This document shows, one piece after another, positions 44,651 through 64,000 of a DNA stretch of 64,000 bases. This stretch comes from Scylla paramamosain (lineage: Eukaryota > Arthropoda > Malacostraca > Decapoda > Portunidae). The stretch covers positions 13,250,115 to 13,314,114 of the forward strand of contig NC_087180.1 of the NCBI RefSeq assembly GCF_035594125.1. The letters are read 5' to 3'. Made by a program: the position numbers and the translations under genes. Numbering within the stretch: the first letter of the stretch is position 1; each line of letters starts with the position of its first letter. The notes beneath the pieces were generated by a model, which searched no databases, was not told the origin of the DNA, and saw nothing but the letters and a program-made list of their open reading frames with translations.

Positions 44651-45589
44651 CGGGGCGGAGAGCCAGCGTTGATGGTCCTGTCTCCTTTATTCCTACGATT
44701 GCACAACGTCTCCTTCGACATATCAATTAAATACGCTCCAGCTATTATGCTCTGATCTATTTACCTTAAAACACCGAAATATTTTGGCTATGTCCGTTCT
44801 ATAACCAAATTGTTCTTCACTAAATCCTGAGATGTACTGTGTAGTGTTTTCTGCTTACTGATGGTGGTATTTATCGGTGTTATTACGCAATGCAATGAGA
44901 ATATCGGTCATCTGTCCTCGTCCAGCGCTTTCCACTTGTCACTGGTGCAGATATTGCTTCATCCCTTGCCGGAGAGGTAACTTGGATAAGAATGGCGCAA
45001 GGGCCGCTCAAGGTAAATATTTTCTTAGATGTTGCTCTCCATCAATTCTTATTTATTCTCTTCGTTCTTAGTGTTTTCAGATATCATTAATAGTCTGCTT
45101 TAGTTATGTTTTACTGTTTTTTTATTCTCTCCTCTTCTTTTACGATTCTGCAAGACTTCTGTTCATTCAGTCATAATAGATAGTCTAGATTGGGTATTAT
45201 TAGCCGTTTTTTTATGTGTGGAATCTCCAGATCTTCGCTACATAACACCGTAATCATTCTTCTTCCAGTAGAATCATCTCAACTGCAACTCGTTTTTAAA
45301 ATTGCCGTAACTTTGAGCGGCTTTGATCTCCCATTTCCTAGCGATCCCGGATGCGAAAGATGAAGCATTTTTTCTTCTCTTGTGACTGAAAATATCCTTG
45401 AGGAGACTGTACCTAACTTCATCCCCAGTTTCTTTCCCTCTCTGGTTTTCTTTCCCGCCACTCGGAGTCCCTTCTCACTAGGTCCTCTCTGCCCACTCCC
45501 TCACCTCCTTGCTTTTGAGGCACTGGTAATAACGCTCTCAGCAGGTAATAGAAGAGAATTTCCTGATAAACAGCCAAGTGAAGGCAGCG
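44651..45589. other. Unique stretch, no gene seen
   Basis: Balanced composition and short frames only (44877-45071, for example), with no motif recognised. Confidence 0.5.
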
Positions 45590-45811
45590 AGTGGAGAGAA
45601 GGAGGGGAATGAGAGAGAAGACAGAAGGAAGAAGCGTAGAGAGGGGACCCCGAGGAAGGAGGAGGAAATTTGAGGAGAAAGAATGGAACAATGAAGTGGA
45701 GAAGTGAGTTGGTGCAGAGGAAAAATGGAGGAGAGTGGAGAGAAAATGAAGGAGTCAGAGGAGGTTAAGGCAACCCAGAAGAAAGACGAAGAAAATGGAA
45801 AGCATCAACGC
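45590..45811. repeat. Purine-rich block
   Basis: GGAGAA/GAAGGA sequence leading into the poly-A run. Confidence 0.8.
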
Positions 45812-45835
45812 AAAAAAAAAAAAAAAAAAAAAAAA
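45812..45835 (+). repeat. Poly-A run, 24 nt
   Basis: An uninterrupted A run at the end of a purine-rich block. It may be a mononucleotide expansion or the tail of a retroposed piece. Confidence 0.95.
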
Positions 45836-46119
45836 TGGAGGAGTTGAGTACTTTGTGACAGGGAAGAAAATACTTATTTAAAGAAAACAGCGTTCCGTAA
45901 TTAGAGAAAGCATTTGATCATTTCCAAGGTTTGTTTTTAGGGAAAAGTAATAAACACACTAAGGAAGCAAAGAAAGGGGTGGTGGAGCCTTGTTGTCTGC
46001 TGTGTATGAAAAAATATAAGGGTTTGTAGTAAGAGCTTCCCTGAGCCTCGCGTGGACAACATTGCAGGGAGCTGATTATATTTGGACAACGCTTCCAATT
46101 CTGTTTTCCTCATCCCCTG

Positions 46120-46256
<137 letters not shown>

Positions 46257-46483
46257 CCCACCCTTCCTCCCTCCTCACTGCCTTCTCCCTCCCTGTAACA
46301 GCTGTGGTGGTGCAAGTGTTTGTGCAGAGACGTTCACACGGGCTTAGGAAAGGAGACAAACTAAGTTATGGTCCACGGAAGAGGAACGGACAAGTAGGCG
46401 ATAGACAGACACAGGAGGACTTGATACAAAAATAGCAAGTAATTCTGAGGTACACGCATATCAAAGACAAAAAGGTTACAGCC

Positions 46484-46659
46484 CACCTGATGTGCAGTTT
46501 GTAACAATCTACAATTGTTTAACTGATAGACATGTTAAAAAGGAAAGAAATGTGTTTGTGTTTTTTTCCAGTCTAATAAAAAGTACAGGTAAATTTTTAC
46601 GCTAAAGATCAAAATAACGTAATTATTACAGGCCAAAAATTGCTTGAAGCTAGAAAATT
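46484..46659 (+). repeat. Dispersed repeat family B, copy 2
   Basis: The second copy of the unit at 42866, direct orientation, about 3.6 kb downstream. The similarity stops abruptly after GAAGCTAGAAA. Confidence 0.9.
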
Positions 46660-47432
46660 TTAAGAATATTAAATACTTTGTGAAGCGCCGAGCTTGTTAT
46701 AAATTCCAGGAGCATTAGAAAAATGAGGGCATGTCAGTACGGTAATTAATACTCCAAATAAATAATAAAAAAAAAATCGGCTTTTATTACTGGAAATTTT
46801 GTGGTCATTCCAAATCAAGAGAGAAAAGCAGTAGTGTAATTATTCATCGTAGCCACATCATTATATCGTGAAAGAAATGTCAATTTTTTTCATTTTCTTT
46901 CAGAGAAAAAGAGTGCGTGGGTAATGTGTATTTCTGAATTTGTGTGTGAAGTGGATGTTCTGAGAAAAGACGTTATGGTACGTAAAATCTAGACAGATGA
47001 AAAAAAAAACGGTATTTTAGATATGCTTCAGATTATGTATGGAAAAATGTATACATTTCTCCTAAAATTTCTGAAAATTACAAAAAGAAAGAAAATTGTG
47101 TTTAAATTTCTGATAATTGTTACATGTTACATGCTTTCTTCTCTCTTCTGTTTGAAACATTGTGTCATCATTGCTCACAACTCCGTTGTTTGCGCGGGAG
47201 GCTTTGCAACATTTCCTTAAAATGTGGCTAGATGTAAAAATGTTTCTTTTGTGTGATACTTATTTGTGCTATTTGTAAAGTGATTGAATTAATACCTGTT
47301 AGAATCACAATTACATTTTCATCACATCAGCTTCTTGATACCTAACGCAAATTTTTTTGTAAACATATTTTACCACTTGTGGAATTTATAATAAGAATTC
47401 CACCGCAGTGTGCTTTGGTGCGGCATTATAGG

Positions 47433-47438
<6 letters not shown>
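46660..47438. other. AT-rich unique stretch, no gene seen
   Basis: The frame at 47023-47220 is Lys/Ile/Phe-rich and AT-driven. Nothing recognised. Confidence 0.55.

Positions 47439-47475
<37 letters not shown>
47439..47475. repeat. (TG)n, 37 nt, with degenerate GTGTCC tail
   Basis: A pure TG run followed by TGTTCGTGTGTCCG variants to about 47500. Confidence 0.96.
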
Positions 47476-47477
<2 letters not shown>

Positions 47478-47576
47478 ATGTGTTCGTGTGTCCGTGTGTC
47501 CAGCGAGGGGGAAAAACACGGCCCTTCCCACGCTCGCTGGATCAGGCCTCACTGCCTCCCCACCCCTCCACTCCTC

Positions 47577-47577
<1 letters not shown>

Positions 47578-47607
<30 letters not shown>
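47578..47607 (+). repeat. Poly-A run, 30 nt
   Basis: The longest mononucleotide run in the window. A second run of 16 A lies at about 47664-47679. Confidence 0.96.
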
Positions 47608-47610
<3 letters not shown>

Positions 47611-47679
47611 TTACACAGACCCAACAGGAAACAAGTGTATTATCATGGGACGCTTCGTGAGTTAAAAAAAAAAAAAAAA

Positions 47680-49341
<1,662 letters not shown>

Positions 49342-49435
49342 AATCTGTCGGCACGAATATCTATCTTTCTTTCCCTTCTTTATCCATATTTATGCTTCCA
49401 TCACTCCTAATCTGCAGTGCCCTCTATTTTATATT

Positions 49436-49472
49436 TTTTATTTATTTATTTATTTATTTATCTATTTTTTTT
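49436..49472. repeat. (TTTA)n
   Basis: About six TTTA units ending in a T run. Confidence 0.93.

Positions 49473-51102
<1,630 letters not shown>

Positions 51103-51191
<89 letters not shown>
51103..51191. repeat. (TA)n microsatellite, 89 nt
   Basis: About 44 pure TA units, the only long TA array in the window. It is perfectly self-complementary, so cruciform extrusion is possible. Confidence 0.98.
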
Positions 51192-51193
<2 letters not shown>

Positions 51194-51783
51194 TTATTTA
51201 ATTTGGTCTTCAAGTTGCAGTCATTTGGTGTTTGCGCATCACCAAGCTTATCCTCCATTTCTTAACTGTATTTCATTCCCTCCATTCGTCAGTTTTCTCT
51301 TTTCTAGTTGCCTTGTTTCACTTACCATTTCCGTATTATCAATCTTATTCCACTCTCTTTCCTTCGATTCTTTAACTCTCCCTTTCCACCATTTCTTTAC
51401 TGGCATCCTCTTCCCTTCACCACATCTCCATTTCCCGCTCTAGTTCCTGGGCTGTCTGCCAAGCTTTTCACACTTTTAGTCCCCCCTCGAGACTAATTTC
51501 ATAACATCTTTTTTGGCTGCTTATTTCGTCTCGGCTGTAGGAAAAAGACATTAACCACAACCCTATTGTTCCTTTTGATTTTTTTTTTTTTTTCTTCCCT
51601 CCTTGTTTGCCTGTCGTTCCATCTCCTCCCTCCCCTGATTCCCTGCGGCGCATAATGGCTGTCAGGTGTTCGTTCTCCTTTGTTACCTACCTTTTCATAA
51701 TTTCAACTCCATTTCACTTGCATCATCCCTTCTTAGCTTTTTTCACTTCATGTCAGTGAGTCATTTTGTATTGTCTTCTACTA

Positions 51784-51785
<2 letters not shown>
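51192..51785. other. T/C-rich spacer, no gene seen
   Basis: Pyrimidine-biased DNA with a T run at about 51578-51592. Confidence 0.6.

Positions 51786-51843
<58 letters not shown>
51786..51843. repeat. (GT)n microsatellite, 58 nt
   Basis: A pure GT run. Confidence 0.98.
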
Positions 51844-51846
<3 letters not shown>

Positions 51847-52031
51847 GAGTTTGTAATGTAGTCACATGGGTTTGAAATTTAGGTCAGGTGAGAATTGTGT
51901 TTAATGGGTGCCTGTATAGACGGATGCACTAACAATATGTAATGGAATTATTTTTATTTATTACCCGTGAGATAAAATGAAAAAGTAAGTTTTATGTGTA
52001 GTTTCATCGCATTACTGAGCAGTGATAATAA

Positions 52032-52883
<852 letters not shown>

Positions 52884-52947
<64 letters not shown>

Positions 52948-52968
52948 TTACTACTACTGCTACTGCTA
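52884..52968. repeat. (CTA)n microsatellite, 85 nt
   Basis: CTA units with ATT and GCT variants at the 3-prime end. Confidence 0.96.
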
Positions 52969-52984
52969 CAATTACAACAGTGCT

Positions 52985-53070
52985 AATAATGCTAGTAATA
53001 ATAATAATAATAATAGTAATAATAATGATAATAATAATAATAATAATAACAGTGATAATAACGGTGATGA
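52985..53070. repeat. (AAT)n with GAT and AGT variants
   Basis: AAT triplets follow the CTA array after 16 nt, making a compound triplet locus. Confidence 0.94.
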
Positions 53071-54250
<1,180 letters not shown>

Positions 54251-54338
54251 TCTCTAGTCTCTCTACTTTCTCTTATATATAACAGTCTTCTCATGTTTTA
54301 CTTTTCTGAATTTATTTATTTTTTTTTATAGGTTTGTT

Positions 54339-55193
<855 letters not shown>

Positions 55194-55288
55194 GCCCTCG
55201 TTTTCCCTCTAGTGAATCACTGAAACAGAATTTCTGAACCAAAATTAACCGAATTTCGGATCCAAGAATGAGACTGATATACTCCCCA

Positions 55289-55291
<3 letters not shown>

Positions 55292-55375
<84 letters not shown>
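55292..55375. repeat. (CT)n microsatellite, 84 nt
   Basis: A pure CT run, 100 nt after the previous one. Confidence 0.98.
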
Positions 55376-55379
<4 letters not shown>

Positions 55380-55704
55380 TCGTTTGACCAATCACAATCC
55401 AGTATCTTAATGAGCAGATTCTCATTAACATACACGCAGATGAAGCGAAATCTTGCGTGTTTTAGTGTTGCAAATCCCCTCTAACTTAATTTTTTTTTCT
55501 TCTCTTTTTACACCACGGAGTCAGTAGAGCCTTCAGTAAGCAGCGCCTTCCTCCCTGTTACTTCCTGACGAATCGCGCACTCCAGCCTAATGTTGCAGAG
55601 ACGAAATATTGAGTGGAAAATTGCAAATATCAGGAGAAAGGAATATATTACGCGGAGGATAAGCGGGTAGGGCGCCTGTATGAGGTCATTTTGTCTCCAT
55701 TTGT

Positions 55705-55705
<1 letters not shown>
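55376..55705. other. Unique spacer, no gene seen
   Basis: No repeat or coding signal recognised. Confidence 0.55.

Positions 55706-55775
<70 letters not shown>
55706..55775. repeat. (GT)n microsatellite, 70 nt
   Basis: A pure GT run, first of three arrays (GT, TC, GA) within 370 nt. Confidence 0.98.
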
Positions 55776-55782
<7 letters not shown>

Positions 55783-55800
55783 GGTGTGTAGAGAGATGTG

Positions 55801-55909
<109 letters not shown>

Positions 55910-55976
55910 CACGATTCAGGTCACAATACTATATAGGTTGTCAAAAAAGTTATTTCCGCATATACTTCAGAAAGAA

Positions 55977-56077
<101 letters not shown>

Positions 56078-56250
56078 TGTCCCTCTATTTGTCAGCGTTC
56101 TCCCTCTCGCTTACATTCCACACATTACTTATGAATGTGTCGATATATCTTTCTTTTTTTTTCTTTTTTTCTGACCATATTTCTTCATCCACATTTTGCA
56201 CAACGCCTGCCAAATATTTATCTTTCTACCACTGGTCATTTTCGGATTTA

Positions 56251-56424
56251 TTCTCTCTGTCTGTCTGTCTATCTGTAATTTTGTCTGTCTCTATCTATCT
56301 GCCTGTCTGTCTTTTCCTTTATGTCTGTCTATTTCTGTCTGTCTGGCTGTCTGTCTGTCTGTCTGTCTGGTTGGTTAGGTGATCGTCTGTGTGTCCGTCT
56401 GGCTCGCTGTCTGTCTTGCTGGTT
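56251..56424. repeat. (CTGT)n with degenerate CTGG/TTGG tail
   Basis: CTGT tetranucleotides, cleanest at about 56337-56370, then CTGTCTGG/GGTTGGTT variants to about 56424. Confidence 0.93.
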
Positions 56425-56451
56425 GAGAAGTTGGCTGAATGGTTGCTTGGT

Positions 56452-56454
<3 letters not shown>

Positions 56455-56543
<89 letters not shown>
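56455..56543. repeat. (CT)n microsatellite, 89 nt
   Basis: A pure CT run. Confidence 0.98.
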
Positions 56544-58278
<1,735 letters not shown>

Positions 58279-58320
58279 CCAATAGCGTAACTAGATTTAC
58301 ATGCACATCTTTCCATCTAT

Positions 58321-58422
<102 letters not shown>

Positions 58423-58656
58423 GGAAAATCATAGATAGATAGACATACACAGACAAACATACAGAACGAGAAGGGAGTTGCGTTTGAGGACAACATAAAT
58501 GCAGACGGAATCTATATTGTTGGAGAAAATAATGGTTTATCTCCCTGCCTTTCTGTGTCTTTTCCTTTCAAGAGTGTCCTCCATTGTGCAACGGCTGGCG
58601 TGTGTCTGTGTGTCTGTGTGGAGATACATTGTTGCCAGTTGTTCCATTGTGTCACG

Positions 58657-58711
58657 GAGGGAGGGAGAGGGAGAGGGAGAAAGGGAGAGGGACAGGGGGG
58701 AAAGGGAGAGG
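58657..58711 (+). other. GGGA-rich block with G-quadruplex potential
   Basis: Nine or so G3-G6 runs spaced by one to four A/C-containing bases within 55 nt. Confidence 0.65.
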
Positions 58712-58983
58712 CAGCGTGAAGATAGAATAAGTAAGAGAGTGGAAGAATTGTTGGGTAAGTGAATGCAGAAAAGGTGGATGAAAGGAATGAATGAAGGCAA
58801 TGGTCAATGTGTAAGGGTTTCTAAAAAGGTAAAAATGTGCAGAGAATAAACTTGCCTCATTTCTTTTGTGATTTTCTTTTTCTTTTGTAATTTTTATCTT
58901 GTTTTTTCATCAAGATTTGGGACAGAGGTACATTGTTTTGCTCCTGATGCAATTTGTGTTGCAATTTTGTAATGCTGTGGTGG

Positions 58984-58986
<3 letters not shown>
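58712..58986. other. Unique spacer, no gene seen
   Basis: No signal recognised. Confidence 0.55.

Positions 58987-59018
<32 letters not shown>
58987..59018. repeat. (GT)n, 32 nt
   Basis: A pure GT run, 14 nt upstream of a TC array. Confidence 0.96.
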
Positions 59019-59020
<2 letters not shown>

Positions 59021-59028
59021 CTTAGTTT

Positions 59029-59136
<108 letters not shown>

Positions 59137-59429
59137 ATATAAAGGACGAGCGAGTTATATTTGTTTCTTCTTTTCTTCTCTCTCAGATCTTGCAAGGTTG
59201 AGATTGTATCGGACATGGGAGCAAGACAGGAACATAATGCGGTTAATAAGACCCGTGCTACATAAGGGTCATTGTTTCTTATCGCTGCTCCCTCCCTCTT
59301 TTCTCTCTCCTTTTCTTGTATACCATTTTCTTTATCATTTCCTCGTGGTCTTCTTTTTCTTTTATCTTATTTTTTTCCTTCCTTGTTTTTTTTTCTTTAT
59401 CTGTGTTTTAAATTTTGCTTCTTATCTCC

Positions 59430-59430
<1 letters not shown>

Positions 59431-59477
<47 letters not shown>
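59431..59477. repeat. (TG)n microsatellite, 47 nt
   Basis: A pure TG run inside T/C-rich DNA that extends over about 59270-59720. Confidence 0.97.
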
Positions 59478-59478
<1 letters not shown>

Positions 59479-60629
59479 TCCGTCTCCTTTTCTGCCTGTT
59501 TGTCGGTCGGTCAATCGGTCTCTTCGCTTTTACTTTATTTTCTTTTCTTTCTTTTTTTTCTTTTTTCTTTTTCTTTCTTTGTTTTCTTCCTCCTTTTTTT
59601 CTCTCGTTCTCTTTTGCATTTTTGTTAGTAGTACATACCACATTGCTTGTTACCCTCAGTCAGTCACTTCACTTTTTTTTTCTTTCTCTCTCTTTGCTCC
59701 TCTCATCTCGTGTTGCACAATCTTCTAAAGTCTAAACCATCATCCATTGTCTTCTGTACTCACGTAGCATTCGCAAGGTATATAAAGTCTCATTACTTTT
59801 CCCTGTACACTACATTTTTCTTTCGTAACATTTTTTTTTTCCAGATTTTTCCTCTTTCAATACTGGTTAAAGGTTCTCCGTAAATCTGTATGAGGTATGA
59901 AGGTCGGCCAAATACCCATAACTTTTCTGTTGTTGTATTTGGAGCAATTATAAAGTATATGGTGTTCTGGTTTTGACTGTAGCTATTCGGTTATTCTTTT
60001 TTCGATGGTATTTCCGTTTTTTTTTTTTTTTTTTATTCACTGGTGCATTTTATACTGATGTCATTTATTAGTGGATTTTTGCTTTGTAATTTTGTATTTT
60101 TGCCCTCTCGCTTTGTGTGCAGGTATTATTATTCTTGTTCTTCCTCGTATATCCGAATTTTTCCTGCTATATGTATCTGATTTTTTTATTTTTTATTTTC
60201 CGTAGCTTCCTGAATTCAGAGTTTCAAAAGATTCTTCCTACCTTTGCTGTATCAGTCATTGCATTGAACTTGACTTAATTTTGCTTGTTTCACGTTGTTT
60301 ACTTATGTCAATATTTAGCTGTTCCCGATCCCAAATATTGCTTTCTTTTTTACATTATCTTGTCTACATCCACAAAAATTTCCTCGTGGTTCAAATTCTT
60401 CTGCATACTTGACTTTACTCTCATTTTTCCTCCTCCACCTCATCCCAGTAGTCCTCTGCTTCCCTCTCTTCCTTCTCTCGGTTCTTTCTGCTTTTCTACC
60501 TTTTCATCTTGCGCCAACGTGGAGGAGAAGGTCGTGGACTTGAGCTGAAGTGGGATTTTATGTTTCTTTATAGCTTCCAGGCGAGGAACTGTGGGGTTAT
60601 AGGAGCTGTTCTAGGTTGAGGAGAAGTGT

Positions 60630-60633
<4 letters not shown>
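59478..60633. other. T-rich stretch, no gene seen
   Basis: Contains TTTC-rich sequence to 59620 and a T18 run at about 60017-60034. The frames are Phe/Leu/Ser-rich by composition. Confidence 0.6.

Positions 60634-60698
<65 letters not shown>
60634..60698. repeat. (GT)n microsatellite, 65 nt
   Basis: A pure GT run ending in GCGCGC. Confidence 0.98.
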
Positions 60699-60704
<6 letters not shown>

Positions 60705-60846
60705 CCCTTTGACACCCACCACTTCTATTTTGACGAGTGGCGCAATATTGCAAACGAGAACTTTTCCAGTGCATCTTTTTATGTTATGTGGCGTGCTAAA
60801 GAGAAACTGGGTTGCATGAATGAATGGAAGTGGACGAGAGCAACCT

Positions 60847-60847
<1 letters not shown>

Positions 60848-60922
<75 letters not shown>
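60848..60922. repeat. (AG)n microsatellite, 75 nt
   Basis: A pure AG run. Confidence 0.98.
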
Positions 60923-60926
<4 letters not shown>

Positions 60927-61953
60927 GACTAACTTCCCTCACTCTTTTTCTGTTTTTACCTTTTCCTTCAGTCTTAAGTTCTTTGATCTGTTGTCAGTGT
61001 ATCAGTTCACGTGTTTTGTAAGAAGACTGCAAACAAATCGGACGACTTAGGCCAGAGAGAAAAACACTGAACACAATTGAAGTAAGTATAGAGGGTCACT
61101 CGACTTTTGGCTTAGATCGTGCCCGTGTAAATACAAGAAACAGATGGAAAACTGATAAAATAAAGTCAGATCATTCGGTCGCAAAGTGAGTATCGGTAAG
61201 CTGATTACTTTAGGACCAACAACTCGACGCTCGCTGCCTCACTTTACACGAAAAGTCCTTGCGCTGCATCAGGTGAGTTCCGCCAAGCAAGAAAAAAAAA
61301 GAGAAGCTAAAAATAAAGATAGAATTGTACAAATATCAGTGGAAAAATGTGATACCACGATAATTACACAAATATTGATGAAATGATAGGAAATAAATGT
61401 ATAATTATAAAAGGTACACAAAAAAATGTAATACCTTGACAAGGGCACAAGTGAAGGTTGATTAATGCATGACTGTAAACGTATATGAAAAAAAAATAAC
61501 GTATTGATAAAAATTTGTTCATCCTTTAAAGTTAACCGCTGGTGTAGAAAACGAAAATAAAATGAGGGAGGGAATAAAATAAAGAGAAAACGGAGATACT
61601 ATTCATACTGCTTTTGTGTTCTGTATTGCTTATTCATATGTATCTCCCTATGTTATTTTAAATTCCTTCTTTATTATTTAGTTTTGCATCATGCCTAGTT
61701 TTGTATTATGATTGTTTTAATTTCCCTCACTTTAATTTTCCTTTCATGTAACTGTTTTAATTTCCCTCTCTTTAATTTCCCTTTCATGTAACGCAACAGT
61801 TTGCAAAAAGATTTATGATACTCCTTTCTTTCATCATTTGTTAATTTCCACTTCTTCAGGGTTTTGTTTCTTTTTCTCTTATTTTTCCTTACATGTTGCT
61901 TTATTTTTACTTATATTTACTCGTTCTCTCTATTTCAATGTCTATCTCTTTTA

Positions 61954-61957
<4 letters not shown>
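60923..61957. other. AT-rich unique stretch, no gene seen
   Basis: TTTTAATTTCCCTCWCTTTAATTT with TTTCATGTAAC is present twice in tandem at about 61713-61791 (period about 40 nt). Otherwise unremarkable. Confidence 0.6.

Positions 61958-62020
<63 letters not shown>
61958..62020. repeat. (GT)n microsatellite, 63 nt
   Basis: A pure GT run. Confidence 0.98.
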
Positions 62021-62024
<4 letters not shown>

Positions 62025-62086
62025 CCAATATGAGTGTTGACTGCGTGTTTCTCTTTATTGCCTTCTGCTTCTGTCATAATCTCGTG

Positions 62087-62735
<649 letters not shown>

Positions 62736-62963
62736 TTCACTAACTAAAAACGGGTGATAATAATTAACATAACAGCGGCGGCAGTAAGCTGTGTGTGTGA
62801 GACGTTGACGAAAGAAGATTGTCTTTAAAAATATCACTCCTCCGCCCAAGAAAAAGTTGACTAGTCCTCCCTCCTTCAGGTTACATCCGGCAGACTTGCT
62901 AAAAGCCCCCATTAGGTATTCGCAAAGAAAAGAAGAGAGTGAGGAGAGCTGGAGCGGAGGAGG

Positions 62964-62966
<3 letters not shown>

Positions 62967-63049
<83 letters not shown>
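62967..63049. repeat. (GA)n microsatellite, 83 nt
   Basis: A pure GA run within a purine-rich region. Confidence 0.98.
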
Positions 63050-63051
<2 letters not shown>

Positions 63052-63840
63052 AACGATGATGGAGAAGGAGGGTCATTTAAGCGAAGGAGAAAGAGACAAA
63101 GAGAGAGGGAGAGATGGGGAGAGACTGTGACAAGAAGTGAGAGAAGTAAAACGGATGCAGAATGGAGAAAATATGAGCAAAAGAGCAAATAGTGGAGGAC
63201 ACAGAGAAGATGGAGAGGGAGAAGCAAAAAAACACCTAGCAGGAAAAAAAAAAAAATGGCAGTAGGAGAGAAAGAGTGGGGAGAGGAATGTTATTGGAAA
63301 AACGAGTGAAAGTCGAGACCAATGAGAATATGAAGTAAGAGAGAGAAAGATGGAGCTGGAGAGAAAGAAAGGGAGAAGTGAAGGACGAAAGGAGAACTGT
63401 GGAGTCAAGATTATACGTAGAAGGAAATTAGATATAATAGAATTTAAAAGACTAGAAGAACGTTTAAAGTAGAAGAAAACGGTGAACGAAAAGGATGAAA
63501 CAGTGATGGAAGAGAAAAGGTGGAGGAACTGAGCAAGGAATATTAGAAAGTAAAGGAAATAAATGACGGAAAGAGATATTAAAGGCAATGGCGAAGGAAA
63601 GGAAGGGAACGAGAACAAGGACGAAATGGAGGTGTTACAGAAAGAGGAAGTGAGGGAATATAGCAACGGATATTAGAAAGTGAAGGAAGAAGAGAAGGAG
63701 GATTACGAAAAGAGGAATTAAAAAGAATAAAAAAAAAGAGGAGAGGGAGGAATAAGTTCAAAAGGAGAACGAGGAGAAAGAGACAGGAGATACAGGAAGA
63801 GGAAAGGAAGGAAGAGGGGAAAGAGACAGGAGGATGATAT
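63050..63840. repeat. Purine-rich low-complexity block
   Basis: About 790 nt of irregular GAGA/GGAA/AAAG. The phrase GGATATTAGAAAGTRAAGGAA or AATATTAGAAAGTAAAGGAA appears at about 63538 and 63666. The 197-codon minus-strand frame (63073-63666) is Ser/Phe/Leu-rich by composition. Confidence 0.85.
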
Positions 63841-64000
63841 AATTAATGTGGCGAAATGAAATCAATCTGAAGGTTGCTCACTGGGACGATCATTTATGAA
63901 AACCGGCCAGGGATTTTCGGATTTATTTATGACGTGGATGAAGAGTTCGAACCATAAAAAAGTAAACTGAGGAAGGAAAATGGAAAGTTTGTTGTTATTT

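Noticed and set aside
46741..46860. Possible third copy of the 128-nt unit at 27628
   Set aside because: TTTATTAC.GGAAA and TTATTCATC are shared, but the middle does not align without many gaps; too weak to claim.
51103..51191. TATA-type promoter
   Set aside because: It is a plain TA dinucleotide array with no initiator or downstream gene.
63073..63666. 197-codon minus-strand frame
   Set aside because: It lies in a purine-rich low-complexity block and is Ser/Phe/Leu/Pro-rich. The minus strand is simply poor in stop codons there.
63925..63960. TTCGAA-containing stretch resembling a tRNA T-arm
   Set aside because: No matching stems or anticodon arm could be placed around GAGTTCGAACC, so I do not call a tRNA.

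Overview
This window looks like non-coding DNA from a large, repeat-rich animal genome. Microsatellites dominate. I count 50 (CT)n/(GA)n tracts of at least about 60 nt, summing to roughly 5.3 kb (about 8% of the window), plus many (CA)n/(TG)n, trinucleotide and tetranucleotide arrays. Dinucleotide arrays this long, dense and pure, together with a short TTAGG-like (arthropod telomere-type) stretch at 38786-38810, fit a decapod crustacean (shrimp or crab). That assignment is an inference from repeat style; no gene confirms it. There is no bacterial or viral gene organisation, no rRNA, no tRNA that I could fold by eye, no CRISPR array, and no transposase or reverse transcriptase reading frame.

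Layout. 0-7 kb: very long CT/GA arrays, including two near-250-nt pure tracts at 4272-4524 and 5180-5435, and a degenerate minisatellite at about 2.05-2.22 kb. 7-14 kb: compound arrays in which one motif passes directly into another (7579-7800, 9994-10170, 12980-13618), separated by unique DNA. 14-21 kb: triplet mosaics, TG tracts and a comparatively unique stretch at 18.8-21.4 kb. 22-28 kb: a G-rich block, three tandem-duplication minisatellites (22.84-23.15, 24.00-24.16 and 27.63-27.88 kb) and a weak immunoglobulin-like motif on the minus strand near 26.85 kb. 28-31.8 kb: tetranucleotide and CA arrays and a pyrimidine-rich block. 31.85-37.99 kb: the only long interval without a CT/GA array. 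37-47 kb: three diverged low-copy repeat families, each seen twice (A at 42607/43211, B at 42866/46484, C at 37155/43352), and an AT-rich degenerate repeat region. 46-61 kb: a strikingly pyrimidine-biased plus strand with CT arrays nearly all in one orientation. 61-64 kb: two GA arrays and a long purine-rich end.

Protein-coding content. Nearly every long open frame is a translated microsatellite (Ser-Leu, Arg-Glu, Cys-Val, Thr-His and similar). The few frames of ordinary composition (7972-8511, 36880-37105 and 26800-26923 minus) are about as long as chance allows in 64 kb, and none matches a family I can name with confidence. The window is best read as intergenic or large-intron sequence. I did not find a new biological system. 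The best leads are the dispersed A/B/C repeat families, the tandem minisatellites, the large GA/CT inverted pairs and the regional strand asymmetry.
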